Part shown: positions 26,614-28,265 of the stretch, one piece after another
Numbering within the stretch: position 1 is the first letter of the stretch
How the letters are laid out: the number at the start of each line of letters is the position of its first letter
Assembly: GCA_002491165.1 (NCBI GenBank)
Contig: DKVK01000017.1
Coordinates: 29,930 to 58,194 of the forward strand
Source of the DNA: Porphyromonadaceae bacterium UBA7180
GTDB lineage: Bacteria > Bacteroidota > Bacteroidia > Bacteroidales > Muribaculaceae
DNA length: 28,265 bases
Reading direction: 5' to 3'
Translations under genes and position numbers: made by a program
Notes under the pieces: generated by a model
Seen by the model: the letters and a program-made list of their open reading frames with translations, nothing else
Told to the model about the DNA's origin: nothing
Databases searched by the model: none

Positions 26614-28119
26614 ATGAAAAATATATTTGCAAAGGCGCTCGGAGTGGCAGCTGTAGCGGCCATGACGATGACTTCGTGCGGCGACAGCTTCCTCGACACC
26701 GACATCTATGATGCTGTCGACATGGAGGGCGCCCTCGACAACGCCAACCGTGTGGAGCTGGCTCTCAACGGCACCTACTACCGTTTCAGCCAATATTATT
26801 TCGCCGGCAACTACGCTACGGTCACCCCCGACATAGCGTCGGACATCACCTACTGGAACGGCTCGAACAGCCACCAGAACGCGATGTATCAGTTCAACTA
26901 TCTCGACACGGAGTATTCGATGCTCTACATCTGGGCCTACGGCTACAAAGTGGTCGATAACTCTGCCCGCATCATACAGGCCTGCGACGAGCAGATACCG
27001 TCGGCAAGCGAGGCGGACAAGGCTACCCTCATACGCGCCAAGGCTGAGGCTCACGCGCTAAGAGCCTATGCGATGAGCGTGATGACCAACGTGTTCGGTC
27101 ATCAGGTGAAGGTCAACGGCCAGGACTATTCGTCGACTCCCGGCGTGGTAGTCGTGGATACTCCCGTAGAGCCGGGAACGACCGTGAGCCGTTCGACTGT
27201 CGGCGACTGCTATGCCCAGATCCTCTCGGATCTCGACAAGGCTCTGGCCGGATTCAACGAGGTGGGCGACCGCCGTTCGCTCTTTGCCTTCGGCAAGGCT
27301 TCGACTCTGGGTCTGATGGCGCGCGTGAAGCTGATGCTCGAGGACTTTGACGGTGCCGCACAGGCAGCTGCCGACGCTCTCGCAGCCAAGGGCATCTCTA
27401 CTCTGACCTACGATCCGGAGGCCTACGAGGCTCTCTATGCCGGTAACAACACCAATACCGAAAGCTTCCTTGCGCTGGCTCTCGACGAGAAGACCAACTG
27501 GAGCGCCAACTCCTGCGGCACGCTCTTCACCTCCTACTGCTATGGTCCCAGCCCCTATCTGGTAGGACTGATGGGTGAGAATGACATACGCACGGCCATC
27601 TGGTACTGGACTGACCAGAAGCGTTCGCAGATAGTGCCCTACGGCGACGCAGTGCCCTGGTTCGGCGGCGGCAAGTTCGGCGTGCCCGCGAGCGGCAACT
27701 GTGCCGAGGCCACCAACTATCTGATCAATGCTCCCGAGATGTTCCTGATCGAGGCCGAGGCCAAGCTGCGCAGCGCCTCCGGCAAGGATCTCGACGGCGC
27801 CCGCCGGGCTCTGCTGGTGGTGGCCAAGCGCAATCTCGATATCACATCGACGGCCGATCTGCCTTCGGACGAGGCCGCGCTGATGAGCTTCATCCGCGAT
27901 GAGCGCGCCCGCGAGCTGTTCCAGGAGGGTCATCGCCTGTGGGATCTGCGCCGCTGGAATGTGACCACCGGTCTGACAGCCTATCAGGCTCCGACTGTGA
28001 AGTGGCGTATAAACAATGTCACTCTCGGCGATCTGGTGCTTCCGATTCCCGTCGATGAGGTAAATGCCGGTTTCGGCGTGGCTCAGAACGAGGGCTGGGA
28101 GGCTACCCGCCCGCAGTGA
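26614..28119 (+). CDS. SusD/RagB-family surface lipoprotein
   Basis: The 501-residue protein has a lipoprotein signal (lipobox around TMTSC with Cys22) and the SusD layout. The N-terminal helical TPR part has LNGTYYRFS and RAKAEAHALRAYAMSVM, the typical RAEAxFLRA-like helix. The C-terminal RagB/SusD domain contains FLIEAEAKLRSA and IRDERARELFQEGHRLWDLRRWN, the family signature. LPIPVDEVN near the end is also typical. It binds ligand above the SusC barrel. The gene is followed by a strong terminator, so the operon as seen has only two genes, with no glycoside hydrolase or sensor in view. Confidence 0.97.
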   Translation: MKNIFAKALGVAAVAAMTMTSCGDSFLDTDIYDAVDMEGALDNANRVELALNGTYYRFSQYYFAGNYATVTPDIASDITYWNGSNSHQNAMYQFNYLDTEYSMLYIWAYGYKVVDNSARIIQACDEQIPSASEADKATLIRAKAEAHALRAYAMSVMTNVFGHQVKVNGQDYSSTPGVVVVDTPVEPGTTVSRSTVGDCYAQILSDLDKALAGFNEVGDRRSLFAFGKASTLGLMARVKLMLEDFDGAAQAAADALAAKGISTLTYDPEAYEALYAGNNTNTESFLALALDEKTNWSANSCGTLFTSYCYGPSPYLVGLMGENDIRTAIWYWTDQKRSQIVPYGDAVPWFGGGKFGVPASGNCAEATNYLINAPEMFLIEAEAKLRSASGKDLDGARRALLVVAKRNLDITSTADLPSDEAALMSFIRDERARELFQEGHRLWDLRRWNVTTGLTAYQAPTVKWRINNVTLGDLVLPIPVDEVNAGFGVAQNEGWEATRPQ

Positions 28120-28171
28120 TCAAACTCATTGCCGGGTAACACCGGCGATATTTCATACTAAAAAATAGTGC

Positions 28172-28205
28172 GGCAGGCTGACCGGGAGGTTCGCCTGCCT
28201 TTTTT
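28172..28205 (+). terminator. Intrinsic terminator after susD
   Basis: A 7-bp stem (28172-28178 with 28193-28199), extended inward by a few pairs around a GGGA loop, is followed by six T (28200-28205). This marks a clear rho-independent end of the susCD transcript. Confidence 0.85.
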
Positions 28206-28265
28206 ATATCGATTTCTTACGACTCTGGATGAAGCCGCTATGTCTCAGGATAAGGATAGGGGGAG

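Noticed and set aside
1..28265. CRISPR arrays, tRNA or rRNA genes, insertion-sequence transposases, toxin-antitoxin pairs and phage genes
   Set aside because: None was seen on either strand. The only small regulator (20913-21155) fits the DUF2975 partner rather than an antitoxin.

Overview
The window comes from a Bacteroidales-type gut bacterium, and the Muribaculaceae are a reasonable guess, although no rRNA is present to fix the family. The support is: promoters of the Bacteroidetes form TTTG-N19/20-TAnnTTTG, a SusC/SusD pair, a large single-chain PurL, the ftsY-rimO pair, a Bacteroidetes-style TamB and the general absence of Shine-Dalgarno sequences. Base composition is GC-rich.

Layout. 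(1) 1-86: the first codons of rpsP (ribosomal protein S16) on the minus strand, running off the left edge and divergent from purL. (2) 396-7665, plus strand: purL, a lipoprotein with a BamE/SmpA-like C-terminus, an unusual murB fused in frame to a metallo-beta-lactamase-fold hydrolase, and a Yip1-like membrane protein. The last three are packed end to end (2-bp gap, then 4-bp overlap). A perfect hairpin at 7669-7694 separates them from the convergent block. (3) 7734-11569, minus strand: a DHHW-family protein and an MBOAT acyltransferase (1-bp gap), then a separately promoted secreted SGNH hydrolase. Together these look like a cell-surface O-acetylation module. (4) 11773-20031, plus strand: tamB, then after a structured 356-bp gap the tight run ftsY-rimO-isochorismate synthase. 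(5) 20241-23229: a DUF2975 membrane protein with its XRE-type regulator, then a secreted M13 (PepO-like) metallopeptidase and a strong terminator. (6) 23583-28119: a susC-susD pair closed by a strong terminator.

The observations most worth following are these. The tetranucleotide GATC is almost absent from the first 23.3 kb (about 4 copies by eye) but abundant in the last 4.9 kb around susCD (about 32). This suggests that the susCD segment was acquired or that the contig is chimeric, with the switch falling in the pepO-susC gap. A 167-bp foldback (MITE-like or structured-RNA) element lies in front of ftsY, next to a sequence matching a sigma-54 promoter. MurB and a metallo-beta-lactamase-fold hydrolase form one polypeptide. 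I did not find a clear-cut new defence or mobile system.
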